Of a DNA stretch of 64,000 nucleotides, positions 10,440-22,697 are shown one piece after another. Made by a program: the position numbers and the translations under genes. The notes below the pieces were generated by a model. The model was not told where the DNA came from, searched no databases, and saw only the letters and a program-made list of their open reading frames with translations. Every line of letters starts with the position of its first letter. Within the stretch, counting starts at the first letter, position 1. The DNA lies in assembly GCA_033439795.1 (NCBI GenBank), contig JAUTDP010000011.1:124001-188000 (forward strand). The letters run 5' to 3'. The DNA comes from Sordaria brevicollis (taxonomy: Eukaryota; Ascomycota; Sordariomycetes; Sordariales; Sordariaceae).

Positions 10440-12900
10440 TAAGAAGCGTATTCGCCGCGGTAGTATTACTTCGGTTTATTTTAACGAGGATTAGGTTAAT
10501 CTTAGAACCCCGTTAATTTTATAACGCGCATTTACCCGCCCTAAGAAGAAAAATCGTATTCTAATCGAGGTAGAGGAGGCTATCGCCGGTTTATTTAAGA
10601 AGGCTGCCCCTAAGAAGAAGGCTACGCTTAAGAAGAAGGTTGCGTTTAAAAAGAAGGTTACGTTTAAAAAGCCTACCGCCGTTACTAAGAAGGGGAAGGA
10701 GAAGGTTAGAAATTTTACCCTAAAGTTAAATACCGAAGTCGAAACCGATGGCGAACTATTATTTTCCTCTCTTCCTAAGTTAATTAACGAATTTATCGAA
10801 TTATTTAGCAGTATTGAAGACTTTTCCGACTTCGATGACGAGGATGAGTAGGAGTTCTTTATTCGGTTGACCCTTAAGAAGATTTTCGATACTTTTTTTA
10901 TTTATTTTGGGGATGACGACAATAATTTTACTTCCCCGGTTAAATAGGTTACAACCTTCCCTTCGAAGGTAGACCGGCGCCGTAAGGCCGCTACCCCCCC
11001 TCCTAAGCCTAGTAAATTTATTTATTTATTATTTATTTAGGTAAAGTTTATTGTAATTAGGTTATATATTACTAATGTGTATAATAAACCCCTTTTTATT
11101 TAAGATTGCGGTGCGTATAAGGAGGTGGAAGTTGAGTTAGAGAACGGGGAGTTTTATATATAGCGATTTAATATATTTCTATTAGGGGAAATTCGAATAT
11201 TATAAGCAAATTACGTATAGGAGGTTATTAAAGATACCGCGGCTATTGGTATTAAGTAATAGATTATATTATATAACGTTATATATAACGCTATTATTTA
11301 CGATAATAATAATAGAAATTGTATTATAATATATATTTATATTATAGTAGGTAGCCTCTTTACCGATAATTATAATAGATTCGATTACGATTTTGTTATA
11401 AAATTGTACTTTCGCTATACAGCTTAATATAGCGTATTTATTATTACTTTTAAGTTTCGTTTAATTAAATTGCTTATTAGCGATTTTATATAATTATAAT
11501 TATCCCCTACTCCTATAGTTATAGAATTATTAATATTTACTCCTTTCTACGGCCTTACGAATCCCTTTATAATTATATAAGCGGTTACTCTTGCTATATA
11601 AATATCTTGTTCTTTACGTACCCTTAGTAATAGTGTTATTGAGAAGCCGCGGCGGATAATTATAAATACTATATTAAAGGAGGTATATAAAATTAAATTG
11701 GCGGATGAAGAGGAGGAGGCGTTTATTGGCTAAAAGTTACGCCGGCTAGTATATATAGTATTTTTATAGGCGTGGACTTATAATTTCGGTTTTAAGTATA
11801 AAAATTATAATAAAGTTATTGAGTATTAATTATATTACGTTATCGAGGGTAAAAAAAACTATTACGACCTCTCCTTTAAATAGGTCGGTAGATAGGTACG
11901 TACGATTTAATTAAGAAAGGCTATTATTATTAATCCGCCCGCGGATATTTTAAAGGAAATGCTTAGGTAAAACGTTATTATTAACAATACCAGTATTAGT
12001 AATAATAGCGTTAATATATTAAGGTTTTATAAGCGCGGTAGCGGTATTAATATTAATATTATAAATAATGTAAATAGTAGTAATAGTAACGCTAATAATA
12101 TAAATACCCTTAATTTTTTATAAATAGTATTGAGCGAATTTCGAAACCCCCTATTTAATTACGGTAAGCTAGGTAAATATCCTTTATACCCTCCCCTATA
12201 TTAACCGCTATTATTATACTATAATTACAACTATTACTTCTTTAATTATTATTACCCTCCCTTCTTATTAATATATATTGGTAGTTCTATAATTATTAAA
12301 TTTGCCGTTAGCGCTACGTTTATAATTATTATTAATTTAATTACTATTAGTCTAATTATTATTAATCGACTATTTTTACTACTAAGTAGGGCAATAACGG
12401 TCGAATTTATAAATATTATATTTAATTACTTTACGACCTCATTTTATAGGGAGCCTACCAACCGCGCGACTTTAGCGGTAAGGCGTACCGCCGCAATTAT
12501 AATTAATTTACCGCCGTTATTATATACTAATATAATTTCCCTCTCCATTATATACTTAATTCCACTATTAATAGTACTATTATTTATTACCAACGACGAC
12601 GAAATTATTAATTTTATAATTGTACTATCTTTGCCACTACCGTTTATACCGCCTAGTCGTATAGTAAAGGAGTTAATTACCGAGTTTTTTAAAACTTTTT
12701 ACCGGATATATTACGTTAAGTATATAATAGAAGCTGGGCGGGTATATAAAGCATTAGTAGAATTGTATAATAAACTGCGGTATTTGCGGTCGCTATACAA
12801 TATATTAGCGTTTAAAGATTAATTAATAGAATAGTATATTACGTTAGGGTTCTCTCTTACTTTCTATATTGCCTTTAAAAATAGGATTAAAGACTTCCTT
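10440..12900 (+). pseudogene. Possible plus-strand coding relic of unknown type
   Basis: Within the RIP-degraded element the plus strand shows stretches that read like mutated protein: a Lys-rich part near 10560-10700 (repeated KKKA/KKKV units), an acidic part near 10740-10860, and near 11750-11960 a segment resembling WTYNFGFKYKNYNKVIE followed by VIEGKKNYYDLSF. The longest open frame left is 12631-12822 (63 residues). Stops are frequent, so no intact product is possible. I do not recognise the family. It could be a second protein of the element or a nested insertion. Confidence 0.3.
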
Positions 12901-13499
12901 AAAGAGGAGTACGCTATATTCGCTATTTAAGATAATATTTATAGTATATTACCCCTAATTACTATTATACTCCCTAATTAATTAATATAGTATTCTAAAT
13001 ACCTAAATTAGCTATATACTACGTACTACTGGTACCGATACGACCACATTCGAATATAGAATTGTACGAACCTTTACCTTTATAATTAGTAATATTATTA
13101 CTAATAATATTAGCGACCGATAATATTTCGAATTAAATTATAAGGAAAGAGGGGGGTTTATAGTATTTTAGTATTATTATATAAATAATTACTAGCTTTG
13201 GCTCTAGTATTAGATTTGGTATACTCTAGTACTTTAGTAAATATTCGTTATTATAATATATAATAAAATATATATATTCTCTTTTACCCTCCCTCCTTCC
13301 TATTTCCTTTTAATTATTGTATTATATTACTTATATTTTGCTAATTCGTTAGCGTATATTTGTTGGTAATCTTTATTGAAGTTATCGAATTTATTTATCA
13401 CTAATTTTGCGTTCTTATAATAGTTACGGATTTATTGTATATGCGCCCCTATATTAAACGCTACCTTTTTTAAAAAATTAAGGAAATTTTCCTCCGTAA

Positions 13500-14440
13500 T
13501 ATTATTACTACCCTTATTACAGTATACCCTTTTAAATTACTGTTTAAAGTCGTTAAAGTATACCTTTATAGGGTTAAATTCGGGAGAGTACGGCGGTAGA
13601 TACTATAATAGTACCCCCTTCTAAGTATATGCGTATTGGAATTAGGTTCGAAGGTGCTAATTAGCGTTATTTATTACTAAAATGCTATTACGGCTAGGAA
13701 ATAAGTTTATATTTGGTAGTAACCTCTCTATTATTTATTCCTAAAACCCAACGGAATTTATTATACCCTAGAATATTAATAAATCGAATATATTATTTAT
13801 ATTAATAGTTGGGAGGAGGTAATACCGTTTATTACGTTCGAACCGGCTAAAAACCGTTGCGATAGCGCCTTTGGGCGCTTAATTAATATAACGAACTCTA
13901 TCCCTTCGATTTATACTAAATTTATTATAAAATACGAATATCTTTGCAATAAATAAGGATATTTTTATATATTAATCTATAATTAGAATAGGGGATTATT
14001 GCGATATTTTGAAATAGAGTCGTTTTTTTTTCTATTTATCTTATTGGAGATATTTTCGTACAGTTTCTTTCGAAACGTATATATTATATTTATCGGCCAA
14101 AAAGGTATAAATTTCATCGAAATATAAATCGGGTTTTACAATAAAAAGCTCTATAACCTTCTATAATATCGGTTAGTATAGTATTTATTATATAAATAAT
14201 ATAGTAAATATACTTTAAGCGCCTATATTGGAAGTTTTCTAGCGTTTTGGGGTGCTTTCGAAAGTAGAAATACTTTGCTAATATCCCTAAAAGTACTCTT
14301 ATACTTCTAAATACTCTTTATAGAAATATTAGCGGCGGTAGCGATTTTATTGGGGTATTCGTTATTTACCAATATTATCGTAATTAATACCTTTTAGCGG
14401 ATATTTAGGTAGCGTACTATATCGATAATAATAAAAAAGA
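13500..14440 (-). pseudogene. IS630/Tc1-type (DDE_3) transposase relic
   Basis: Read on the minus strand and ignoring stops, this region shows the order of motifs expected of a fungal IS630/Tc1-type transposase. A helical segment contains LADKYNIYVSKETVRKYLQ. The segment around RDRVRYIN and APKGAIATVFSRFERNKRY follows. Next comes the second catalytic block ILVINNAN, where the expected Asp-Asn appears as Asn-Asn (a G-to-A change). The last block is YLPPYSPEFNPI (near 13570-13600). Dense stops make it non-functional. The family call rests on these motifs. The exact subfamily cannot be fixed by eye. Confidence 0.8.
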
Positions 14441-14583
14441 TAATATAAATACTAGAAATAATAGATATAATATTACTGTATTGATAAACGGTTTTTTTGT
14501 AGCGGTTTTGGCCAGTTTTGATGATAATCGATGGTGTTGTTTTGTTAAAAATTAAAAAAGTGGCCAGTTTGCGTTGTTGTGTG

Positions 14584-14636
14584 TGCGCGCACACACCCCC
14601 TCCCGCTAAGACTGCACAGGCGTTTGAGTTTGGGAA
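14584..14636 (-). repeat. Right terminal inverted repeat of the 4.4-kb element
   Basis: This is the reverse complement of 10201-10253 (49 of 53 identical). The base composition returns to normal just outside it. A TGGCCAGTTT word occurs twice just inside (near 14508 and 14561), possibly subterminal binding repeats. Confidence 0.9.
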
Positions 14637-15850
14637 CAGATCTCGGGCGTTCTTTAGGATATATCCGAGAAATGAATACCACTCGGACACTCCTTCCTCA
14701 TCAACCCAAAGAGAACCTAGAAGTAATAAAACCTGGTTCCGTTAATATATTGGATACAGAACTAACCATTAGTACACTCTAAAGAAGGGACAATACAGCT
14801 AACTACCATCCAAAAACACATGATAAAGCTTGGTATTGGCATATAGAGCTTTATAAAAGGCAATTTCTAGGAGAATTTATGGCTAAAAAAGAGATTCAAA
14901 CACATAACGAACCCGTTCTGAGACATAGAGCCAGCATACAAACCTGTACTATAATGGACTGTATGCACAATTTCCCGGTCATGTATTTTGTCAAATTGAT
15001 GACTAGATGTTTACATGCCTACCGTATTTATACTCTAGATCTCATCCAGCATACATACTCAATTCCCATACTTCATCGAGAGCGTACGTGGTTGTCCAGA
15101 GGGAGACATAACACATGTTGAACTTAGTGTGTGGTAACTTCATGTCCTGGTATTGTTCAGTCTTATCATGGACCAAAAGTGGGTGTGTAGATCTCAATTA
15201 TGTTGCTTTGCTGCTCTGGCCTATGCGCAGCACAGTCGCCATCAAAACAACCACGTATAGTAATGCCCACGCCAAGAGGAAAACACCAAGCTGGTTTGAG
15301 TCCATGGATAAGTGCGTCACTCCTTTTTTTTTTTTTTTGTTGATGAGCCCTCGCCGAAGGCGAAGCCGTTCCAGAAAAGAACCCAACAAGGTTAGCCCTT
15401 TTTCACCTTCCCACAGTCCTTTTCTTCGAGATCTTGGTTTTCCCGATCTCTGTGTGTTTTTGTCGATTTTTCCCAATTTGGATTCGGTCTTTCAAGACGG
15501 AGTTTAGGGATTACCCTATGATGGGGAACCTAATCGCTGTTTTCCGCCTGCCGAGGTTACGAGGTATCGTCGATGAAAGCCTTTTGCCTTTTGCCTTGTT
15601 TACATGGAATTCTTAGTTATGGTATCGGGCTGTGATTTTCCGGGACGAAGAACATCGCAGAACCGTGTCAGTCATCTTTAGGGTTCTTCAGACACCATTT
15701 ATCTCTTGGTCTGCTGCCAACACATGTAATCTTCAATGTGAGAGTTTCATGGGCGCTCGGTCTTTAGGCCATGCGTGTACTGTACGCCGGTTACTCACCC
15801 ACTACTAACCCCTCGCTTTCCGGCTCCTTCTCTCACGTCCACCCACATAT
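14637..15850. other. Intergenic with one hairpin repeat copy
   Basis: No credible gene is visible. The stretch contains copy 1 of the hairpin repeat family (15346-15448), preceded by a poly-T run (15324-15338). Confidence 0.5.
15346..15448 (-). repeat. Hairpin repeat family, copy 1
   Basis: Its reverse complement matches 22996-23103 over about 105 bases. Shared blocks are ACCAAGATCTCGAAGAAAAG and CCTTGTTGGGTTCTTTTCTG, then a stem-loop (GCC-TTC-GGC core inside the block CGCCTTCGGCGAGGGCT). In family orientation the copy ends with CTCATCAAC and an A-rich tail (poly-T on the plus strand), which looks like a retroposon tail. Confidence 0.8.
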
Positions 15851-17207
15851 CTAACAAACGTGCTCAACCTCCTCCTTCTCCCCCGTCCCCTGGCCCAAAT
15901 CCGTCTTCAAGACCCGCCCGAAAGTCTCCAACAACACCTCGAAGCAGACCTTGGTGATCGCAGGATCATAGCGCCCTTTGCTCAACTCGTCCCTGATGAA
16001 CGCATGCTGCGCCCACGCAAACTCGTAGAAGCTAAAGGTCACGCCGGCCTCACGAAGCTTGGAGCGAATCAGATCGCGACCGGCGTCAGGCACGTGTGTG
16101 TCCTTGATGCCGAAGATCATGGCGACCTCGCAGTGCGTGAGCTTGTCGAACTGGTCGATGGTGTGAGGGGCGACGAAGCCTGAGGCAGTTGTGGGATCGG
16201 GACGAGGAGCGGGAGCGGTGGGAGAGGTGTTAGGGCCGTCGTTGGGGCCGAGGGTGCGGGAGTGGATATCGGTGCCGAAGTAGGGGATGGCGGCGGTGAT
16301 GCGAGGGTCGAGCTGGGAGACGAGGTCAGAAAGAGCTTGAGGATAACGGGCACCAGGAGGAAGGACATACAGCAGCTCTCAAAGCAAGATGACCACCCAG
16401 ACACATGCCCGTCGCGCCAATGCGCCCGGTGCAAGTAGGGAGCGAAAGAAGGTAGTCAACCGTCCTGCGCGAATCCTCATCGTACGAGTCCAAAGTCTTC
16501 ACCACCTTCCACTCATTGCCCTGATCGGTGCCGGGAACATCGTAGGCGAGAGGCTCGGGGCCGGTAAAGTCGTGATAGCTGCTCGGGGCGGCGACGATGT
16601 AGCCTTGACCGGCGATTTGACGGGCGAAGCGGGCGACGGGGCCGGTCACTATTCGGGCGCAAAGGCAATGTCAGCTTACGGTCGTGTCGTCACTGGTACC
16701 AAGACAGCCATCAAGGTTCCCCTGCCCCTGCGCCCGGAGCATCTTTCCGCAATGATAACCCCGCGAGGTCCATTCTCCAAGCTGCAGCTCGAATAGCTCC
16801 GTTTCACCTCGGGGTCTGCGGGGTATGTATATATGTCGAGCATGGAGCTCTTTGTGAGAAATCGGGCTGACCTTGGTAGATTTCGCTGAAGAGGGCGACA
16901 CCGGGGAAGCGCCTGTATTTCGGAGAGGTATGAGACGAGGCATTGTATGAATGTCTATATGTCACAATGGATGCTCACGCATTGGGATATCCGGGGATGG
17001 TTGGGTGAAAGAGGAAGATTCCTGTTGTTTTATTGTTTGGCGCATTAGATTCTAGCTGGACTATGTACTGCGACAGAGATTCTCGAGACGACGGGCTGGG
17101 CGCATCGGACGTGCGAGGCCAGGAGGTGGTAATATTGACTAACTCATCGTCGACTCCTTGCCATTGGCAGAGGTCTTGACGTCCGCGTAGCTCTCCTTGA
17201 TCAACAT
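15851..17207 (-). CDS. Dienelactone hydrolase family protein
   Basis: This is an alpha/beta hydrolase of the dienelactone hydrolase (carboxymethylenebutenolidase-like) family, likely soluble, substrate unknown. I predict five exons (17207-17144, 17021-16979, 16912-16872, 16648-16371, 16312-15851), giving 295 residues with all phases matching. The product starts MLIKESYADVKTSANG, continues RIFLFHPTIPGYPNARFPG, ALFSEIYQVTGPVARFARQ, GYIVAAPSSYHDFTG and ends KEEVEHVC. The expected catalytic triad is present: nucleophile Cys in GATGMCLGGHLAL, Asp in GIKDTHVPDAGRD and His in WAQHAFIRDE. Length is normal for the family. The second and third exons are only 43 and 41 nt, so automated models may miss them. 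Family certain, substrate unknown. Confidence 0.9.
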
Positions 17208-19780
17208 GATGGGCTGTTGGTTGTGGTATTCGATGCGACGACTATGGAAGTATGCGATGCGCTCAATATTCGGGAATGCGACCGGTGTCGAGACGAGGCA
17301 ATTACGGCAAAGAAAAGCTGACGATAGTAAAATAAAAGGTAGGTATCACGATGCGATTGACAGAAAGGTCGAGATTGGATGCGGTCGAAGCTCCCGTGGT
17401 TCTCCTCGATGATGCTTGAATGGGTTGAACAGATGATGGAGCTTTGACTCGAGACAGGAAGAGAGACTGGGATCAAGCTTTGGTGAGGTGAATTGAGCTC
17501 CCGTTTTCGAAGAACGAATTGACCTCTGACTCTTCCACTTTGCGCTCTCTCCCTCCAGATTCGTTCTTTCCTTCCCAGAGCTTCCTTCCAATTCTGAGCT
17601 TCCGATGCTCATTTGCCCCTCCCTTTGCCCCTCTGGCTCATGGTCAAATTGCGGGGCCACGGGAGCCGCGCTAGTGTCTTATCTTATCGCAACTGTGACC
17701 TCATGCACCGCTGTGGGGCCGGCGGGCAATGCTGGAATGGGGTTGGTGGAGAACGGTTTGGGTTTCTTTCACCTTCTGGAGCTGAAAGGAATTGAAAGAA
17801 ACAGGAAATCGCCGAAAGGAAAGGGGAAGATTTCGAGGAAGATGACAACCCAAGCAGACCAAGGCGACGCCAGAAACTCGATGAAGCTGTCACCAAAGCA
17901 GTCTGGAACGTTCACGATACATGTTAAGGGAGTCGGAATACTCGGTTGTCCATCATCTCGATCTCGTCGTCACAGATCAGGCATCGAAGCTGTCATGACT
18001 GTGTTCGCTGGTCAAGGTTTCCATCCGTAACGAGGAACCCCACAGTAGCTCCAGCAATCCACTGCCAGCTCGCCCATGATGCAAGGGTGAGTTCAAGGGG
18101 TGAGTTTGCAGCGAGGTACATGGAGGTACATGTAGAAACTTGTCGAATCGCAAACGCCGCGCACTGCACTCAGCCAACGGGCCGCAATCGCAGCCTGGGA
18201 AAGGCACACAGCCGCACTCTGACATTTTGACTTTGCGACCAGTTTGCGACAGAGATGAGGCCTCTTTGTTGATGCCTGTAGATGCCAACAAAAAGAAGGA
18301 AGTTGATAGTTAGATAGATTTGAGTATATCCAGAATGTTGTTAGGTAGCGAATAATGCGATCCGTGACGTTGATTAGGTAGGTCTTTTGTGTCTTGACGG
18401 CCTTCCTGCCTACGTACCTCTCTCTCTCACTTCCAGTTACCTCTAGGGTCGCAATTCCACAGTGGGCGAGGTGGGCTGGTGGGTGCCAAGACAAGGCTTG
18501 ACTTGCCCCAGACTCTCCAGTCCTCCATGATTGCCATGTTGACGAAAAAGGGACTTCCATGCCGTTCCAGATCTGTCAGCTCATGGTTCGGCAGGCTCGC
18601 CCCATAGATTCAGCTAGACAGCTCTGTCGCATAAACATGTCCTGCCCTACGGCCCTGTTGCCCTGTTGAGGCTGGATGTTCGAGGTTATGCTGTCAGGGT
18701 CCTGGGAGGGAGCGCGGGAGGGTCCCGGTCAACGCGGGAAGCCCATCTAGCCCGCTGCTGGTGACACTTTTTGGTGTTGACGATAGTTTAACGGATGGAA
18801 GAGCAGGTGATGAGCCCCTTTTCTTGGGATGACAGGCTACCGTTTGCTGCTCTGCAGTTATCCCATGTTTTGTTTGCATTTATCCCAAATTCTGTTTACC
18901 TCTTATCCCACATTCCCATGTTCTGTTTATATTCATCTCTTTTCGGAATGTCACTCTGCCTCAACTTTTAGAGTTTGCGCTATACATTTTTGTTAGTTCG
19001 GTACCTCTTTTTGGTTTTCCCAAAGGCTGTAAGGACGGAGCAAAATGGATCATTGTTCTCTATCAAGGCATTTAGGTGCTCCAAAAACTCCTATTCAATG
19101 CTCTATCATGTCTATTCTATGCTCTATCATGTCTCAAAATAAGAGCAAAACACAAAAGTAAAATGTAAAAAGGCTTGTCAAAGTTGACCAAATGTCCCAA
19201 GGTTAACGAAATGTACCTCTCTCTTCTACCAAAGCTCTGTTCTCTGATTGGAAGATTGGCAGAGAGAACGGGCCATTTGCGCGCCAAACTTCGAGGGTAC
19301 GTACCTTTTTCGCTAAAGGACCGCCATTTTATCCAACTTTTGACGGTTCAGATTACTTGCAGGGCGAGGCGGCAATCAGGATCAGGATCGCAAGAGACAA
19401 AAAGACGGCGCTGGCGCCTGAAAGAAGGTTCGATGACTGTCTGGAGGCGACCAGAGGCGACCAGAGACGACCAGAGACGACCAGCGGGAACCGGTTGGTG
19501 CGGGTTGCGACCAGGCAATGCGACTGGATGCGACAGGATGCGCCCGAATGCGTCCGCGACGCAACATGTACCCTCACGTACCCCGGCGTAGTGGGGTCAG
19601 GAAACTAACAGAAGCTCGTGGAAGAAAGAACCATCAAGCTCGACCACTAACTTAAATTCTGGAGCTCCGTCTGCCCCTCCACAGCCCACCTACCTTCTTG
19701 CTCAGACCACTGCCATTCATCAAACAAATAATTGCGACTCCCATCCACGAAATCCACTCGCGCTTCTCTTTTTCTACTTT
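17208..19780. other. Long intergenic region
   Basis: No gene can be supported in these 2.6 kb. Open frames are short, lack codon bias and have no splice context. Minor repeats are present: a 20-bp direct duplication around 19097-19137 (ATGCTCTATCATGTCT words) and short GACCAGAG repeats at about 19449-19482. Confidence 0.5.
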
Positions 19781-19788
19781 TCAAAAGT

Positions 19789-19812
19789 CTGGGAATTCTT
19801 GAAAGCGTTCTC
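19789..19812 (+). promoter_or_regulatory. Possible heat shock element upstream of hsp70
   Basis: About 80-100 bases before the hsp70 ATG the sequence GGGAATTCTTGAAAGCGTTC contains an adjacent TTC/GAA pair (ATTCT-TGAAA) and another TTC three bases on, resembling a gapped heat shock element. This is a weak match, stated only because of the gene it precedes. Confidence 0.35.
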
Positions 19813-19890
19813 ATTCATCACAACAACGCACGACTCTTTTTTCTTTTTTGATACCCATTTCTCTTTTCCAGCACACACACATCAATCAAA

Positions 19891-20400
19891 ATGGCTCCCG
19901 CTGTCGGTATCGATCTCGGCACGACGTACTCTTGCGTCGGTGTCTTCCGTGAGGATCGGTAAGTTCATCGCTCACCGAGGACTCACCTTGGTTCACCTTG
20001 ATCACATCATGGAATAGCTTCACTAACACCTCCTCACAGCTGCGAAATCATTGCCAATGACCAGGGTAACCGCACCACCCCCTCGTTCGTTGCCTTCACC
20101 GACACCGAGCGTCTCATCGGTGATGCCGCCAAGAACCAGGTCGCCATGAACCCCGCCAACACCGTCTTCGACGCCAAGCGCCTCATCGGCCGCAAGTTCT
20201 CCGATGCTGAGGTTCAGGCCGATATGAAGCACTTCCCCTTCAAGATTGTCGACCGTGCCGGCAAGCCCGTCATCCAGGTCGAGTTCAAGGGCGAGACCAA
20301 GACCTTCACCCCCGAGGAGATTTCCTCCATGGTCCTCACCAAGATGCGTGAGACCGCTGAGGCCTACCTCGGTGGCCAGGTCACCAACGCCGTCGTCACT

Positions 20401-20444
<44 letters not shown>

Positions 20445-20980
20445 CGCCGGTCTCATTGCTGGCCTCAACGTTCTCCGTATCATCAACGAGCCCACTGCTG
20501 CCGCCATTGCCTACGGTCTCGACAAGAAGGTTGAGGGTGAGCGCAACGTCCTCATCTTCGATCTTGGTGGTGGTACTTTCGATGTTTCTCTCCTTACCAT
20601 TGAGGAGGGTATTTTCGAGGTCAAGTCTACTGCCGGTGATACTCACTTGGGTGGTGAGGATTTTGATAACCGCCTCGTCAACCACTTTGTTCAGGAGTTC
20701 AAGCGCAAGGTACGTACCTAATGCCTCCAGCCATGAGCTCAACGCCTCCAGCAGCAAGTTCAACGCCTCAAACGTTCGCTTCAATGCCTAAGTTGCTGAG
20801 CTCATGGCATAACACATCCCTCTCAATGCCTAATGTCAAATGCTAACCCCCTCACAGCACAAGAAGGATCTCTCCACCAACGCTCGTGCTCTCCGCCGTC
20901 TCCGCACTGCTTGCGAGCGTGCCAAGCGTACCCTCTCTTCTTCCGCCCAGACCTCCATTGAGATCGACTCTCTCTTCGAG

Positions 20981-21015
<35 letters not shown>

Positions 21016-22286
21016 CTTCGAGGAGCTTTGCCAGGATCTTTTCCGCTCCACCATCCAGCCTGTTGACCGTGTCTTGACCGACGCCAAGATCGACAAGTCC
21101 CAGGTCCACGAGATCGTTCTCGTTGGTGGATCCACTCGTATTCCCCGCATCCAGAAGCTCATCTCCGACTACTTGTAAGTCAACCTCATCCACCTCAACA
21201 ACATACCGATGGAAAGGAGCCCGAAGCTAACGTTTTAACTCAATAGTAATGGCAAGGAACCTAACAAGAGGTACGAATTGCTGTGTTTGATTCCCATTTT
21301 CCTTTTCTCTCGGATATTTTGTTGCGAATTTTTGGGAGTTTTTCTCGAATTTTCAGAATTTCGCGATATTTCGAGGCTAAGTCCCTCCCGATTTTGGAGC
21401 AAATGACTAACATTCTTATTACAGCATCAACCCCGATGAGGCCGTTGCCTACGGTGCCGCCGTCCAGGCTGCCATTCTCTCCGGTGACACTTCTTCCAAG
21501 TCCACCTCCGAGATTCTCCTCCTCGACGTTGCCCCTCTTTCCCTCGGTATCGAGACTGCTGGTGGCATGATGACCAAGCTCATCCCCCGCAACACCACCA
21601 TTCCTACCAAAAAGTCCGAGGTCTTCTCCACCTTCTCCGACAACCAGCCCGGTGTCCTCATCCAGGTCTACGAGGGTGAGCGTCAGCGCACCAAGGACAA
21701 CAACCTCCTCGGCAAGTTCGAGCTTACCGGCATTCCCCCCGCTCCCCGCGGTGTTCCCCAGATCGAGGTCACCTTCGATGTTGATGCCAACGGTATCATG
21801 AACGTCTCTGCCCTCGAGAAGGGTACCGGCAAGACCAACCAGATCACCATCACCAACGACAAGGGTCGCCTGTCCAAGGAGGAGATCGAGCGCATGCTTG
21901 CTGAGGCCGAGAAGTTCAAGGAGGAGGATGAGGCCGAGGGCAAGCGTGTCGCTGCCAAGAACGGTCTTGAGTCTTACGCCTACTCTCTCCGCAACACTCT
22001 CAGCGACTCCAAGGTCGATGAGAAGCTTGATGCCGCCGACAAGGAGAAGCTCAAGTCCGAGATTGACAAGATCGTCGCTTGGCTCGATGAGAACCAGCAG
22101 GCCACTCGTGAGGAGTACGAGGACCACCAGAAGGAGCTCGAGGCTGTTGCCAACCCTATCATGATGAAGTTCTACGGTGCTGGTGGTGCTCCCGGTGGCA
22201 TGCCCGGTGCTGCCCCCGGCGGCTTCCCCGGTGGCCAGCCCGGCGCCGACTCCAACGACGGCCCCACCGTCGAGGAGGTCGACTAA
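19891..22286 (+). CDS. hsp70: Cytosolic heat shock protein 70 (SSA type)
   Basis: This is an ATP-dependent chaperone that folds nascent and stress-damaged proteins in the cytosol. Five exons (19891-19958, 20040-20709, 20858-21174, 21247-21270, 21425-22286) encode 646 residues. The nucleotide-binding domain shows [42 protein letters not shown] and [19 protein letters not shown]. The substrate-binding domain follows [14 protein letters not shown]. The tail has Gly-Gly-Met-Pro repeats and ends VEEVD, the TPR co-chaperone signal of cytosolic Hsp70s. Exon 4 is only 24 nt and encodes the core of NGKEPNK. Both flanking introns are required to join [21 protein letters not shown]. The coding sequence has strongly biased codons (mostly C-ending), as expected for a highly expressed gene. 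The micro-exon and the start of intron 4 are duplicated in inverted orientation downstream. Confidence 0.97.
21252..21348 (+). repeat. Inverted repeat arm: hsp70 micro-exon plus intron 4 start
   Basis: These 97 bases (19 of the 24 micro-exon bases and the first 78 bases of intron 4) are the reverse complement of 22698-22794 with a single mismatch. Confidence 0.95.
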
Positions 22287-22697
22287 ATGCATTCGCTCAC
22301 GACCTGAACTAATGCATCGTCATCAACCTTTTCCTTTTCTGTCATTTCCCATTTTATTTCACACTTTGCGCAGTAGATTGGAACGAATCGACCGTACATG
22401 GTGTGGTCTTAGGTACTAATGCGGAGTTAAACGGGTATGGGTTTTAGTCACGAGGCCTAGATCTGCTTTGCTTTTGCAATCTCAGTCCGTCTCATGAAAG
22501 AGAACAAAAGGGGGAAAGATGTTATGAAACGGAGAGGGAGGAGGGCAAAACGAATCACTTGCATGGCTTTGTATTTAATAACGATTCCCATGGTTATCAC
22601 TTTTCCTTTTGATGAAGACAATTCATTCATGATTGTTCAAAACAACCCTGACTTGTTCCAACATGATGTGTCGATGTGCGTGATACAAAATGGTGTC

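Larger units (their letters stand above)
10201..14636. mobile_element. RIP-degraded 4.4-kb DNA transposon with 53-bp inverted repeats
   Basis: The element is bounded by near-identical inverted repeats, 10201-10253 and 14584-14636. They agree at 49 of 53 positions and all four differences are transitions. The interior is very AT-rich, saturated with TAA/TAT/ATT words and in-frame stops, which is the signature of RIP. A relic of a DDE transposase is readable on the minus strand (13500-14440), and protein-like stretches of unknown identity on the plus strand (about 10440-12900). I could not identify a target site duplication. The sharp base-composition edges coincide with the inverted repeats, which supports a single insertion. 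Confidence 0.85.

Noticed and set aside
10197..14640. Target site duplication of the 4.4-kb element
   Set aside because: Flanks GCCA and CAGA share only CA, too short to count, and no TA or 8-bp duplication was seen.
14394..14782. Small open frames at the right end of the 4.4-kb element
   Set aside because: They span the inverted repeat and AT-rich decay and do not resemble proteins.
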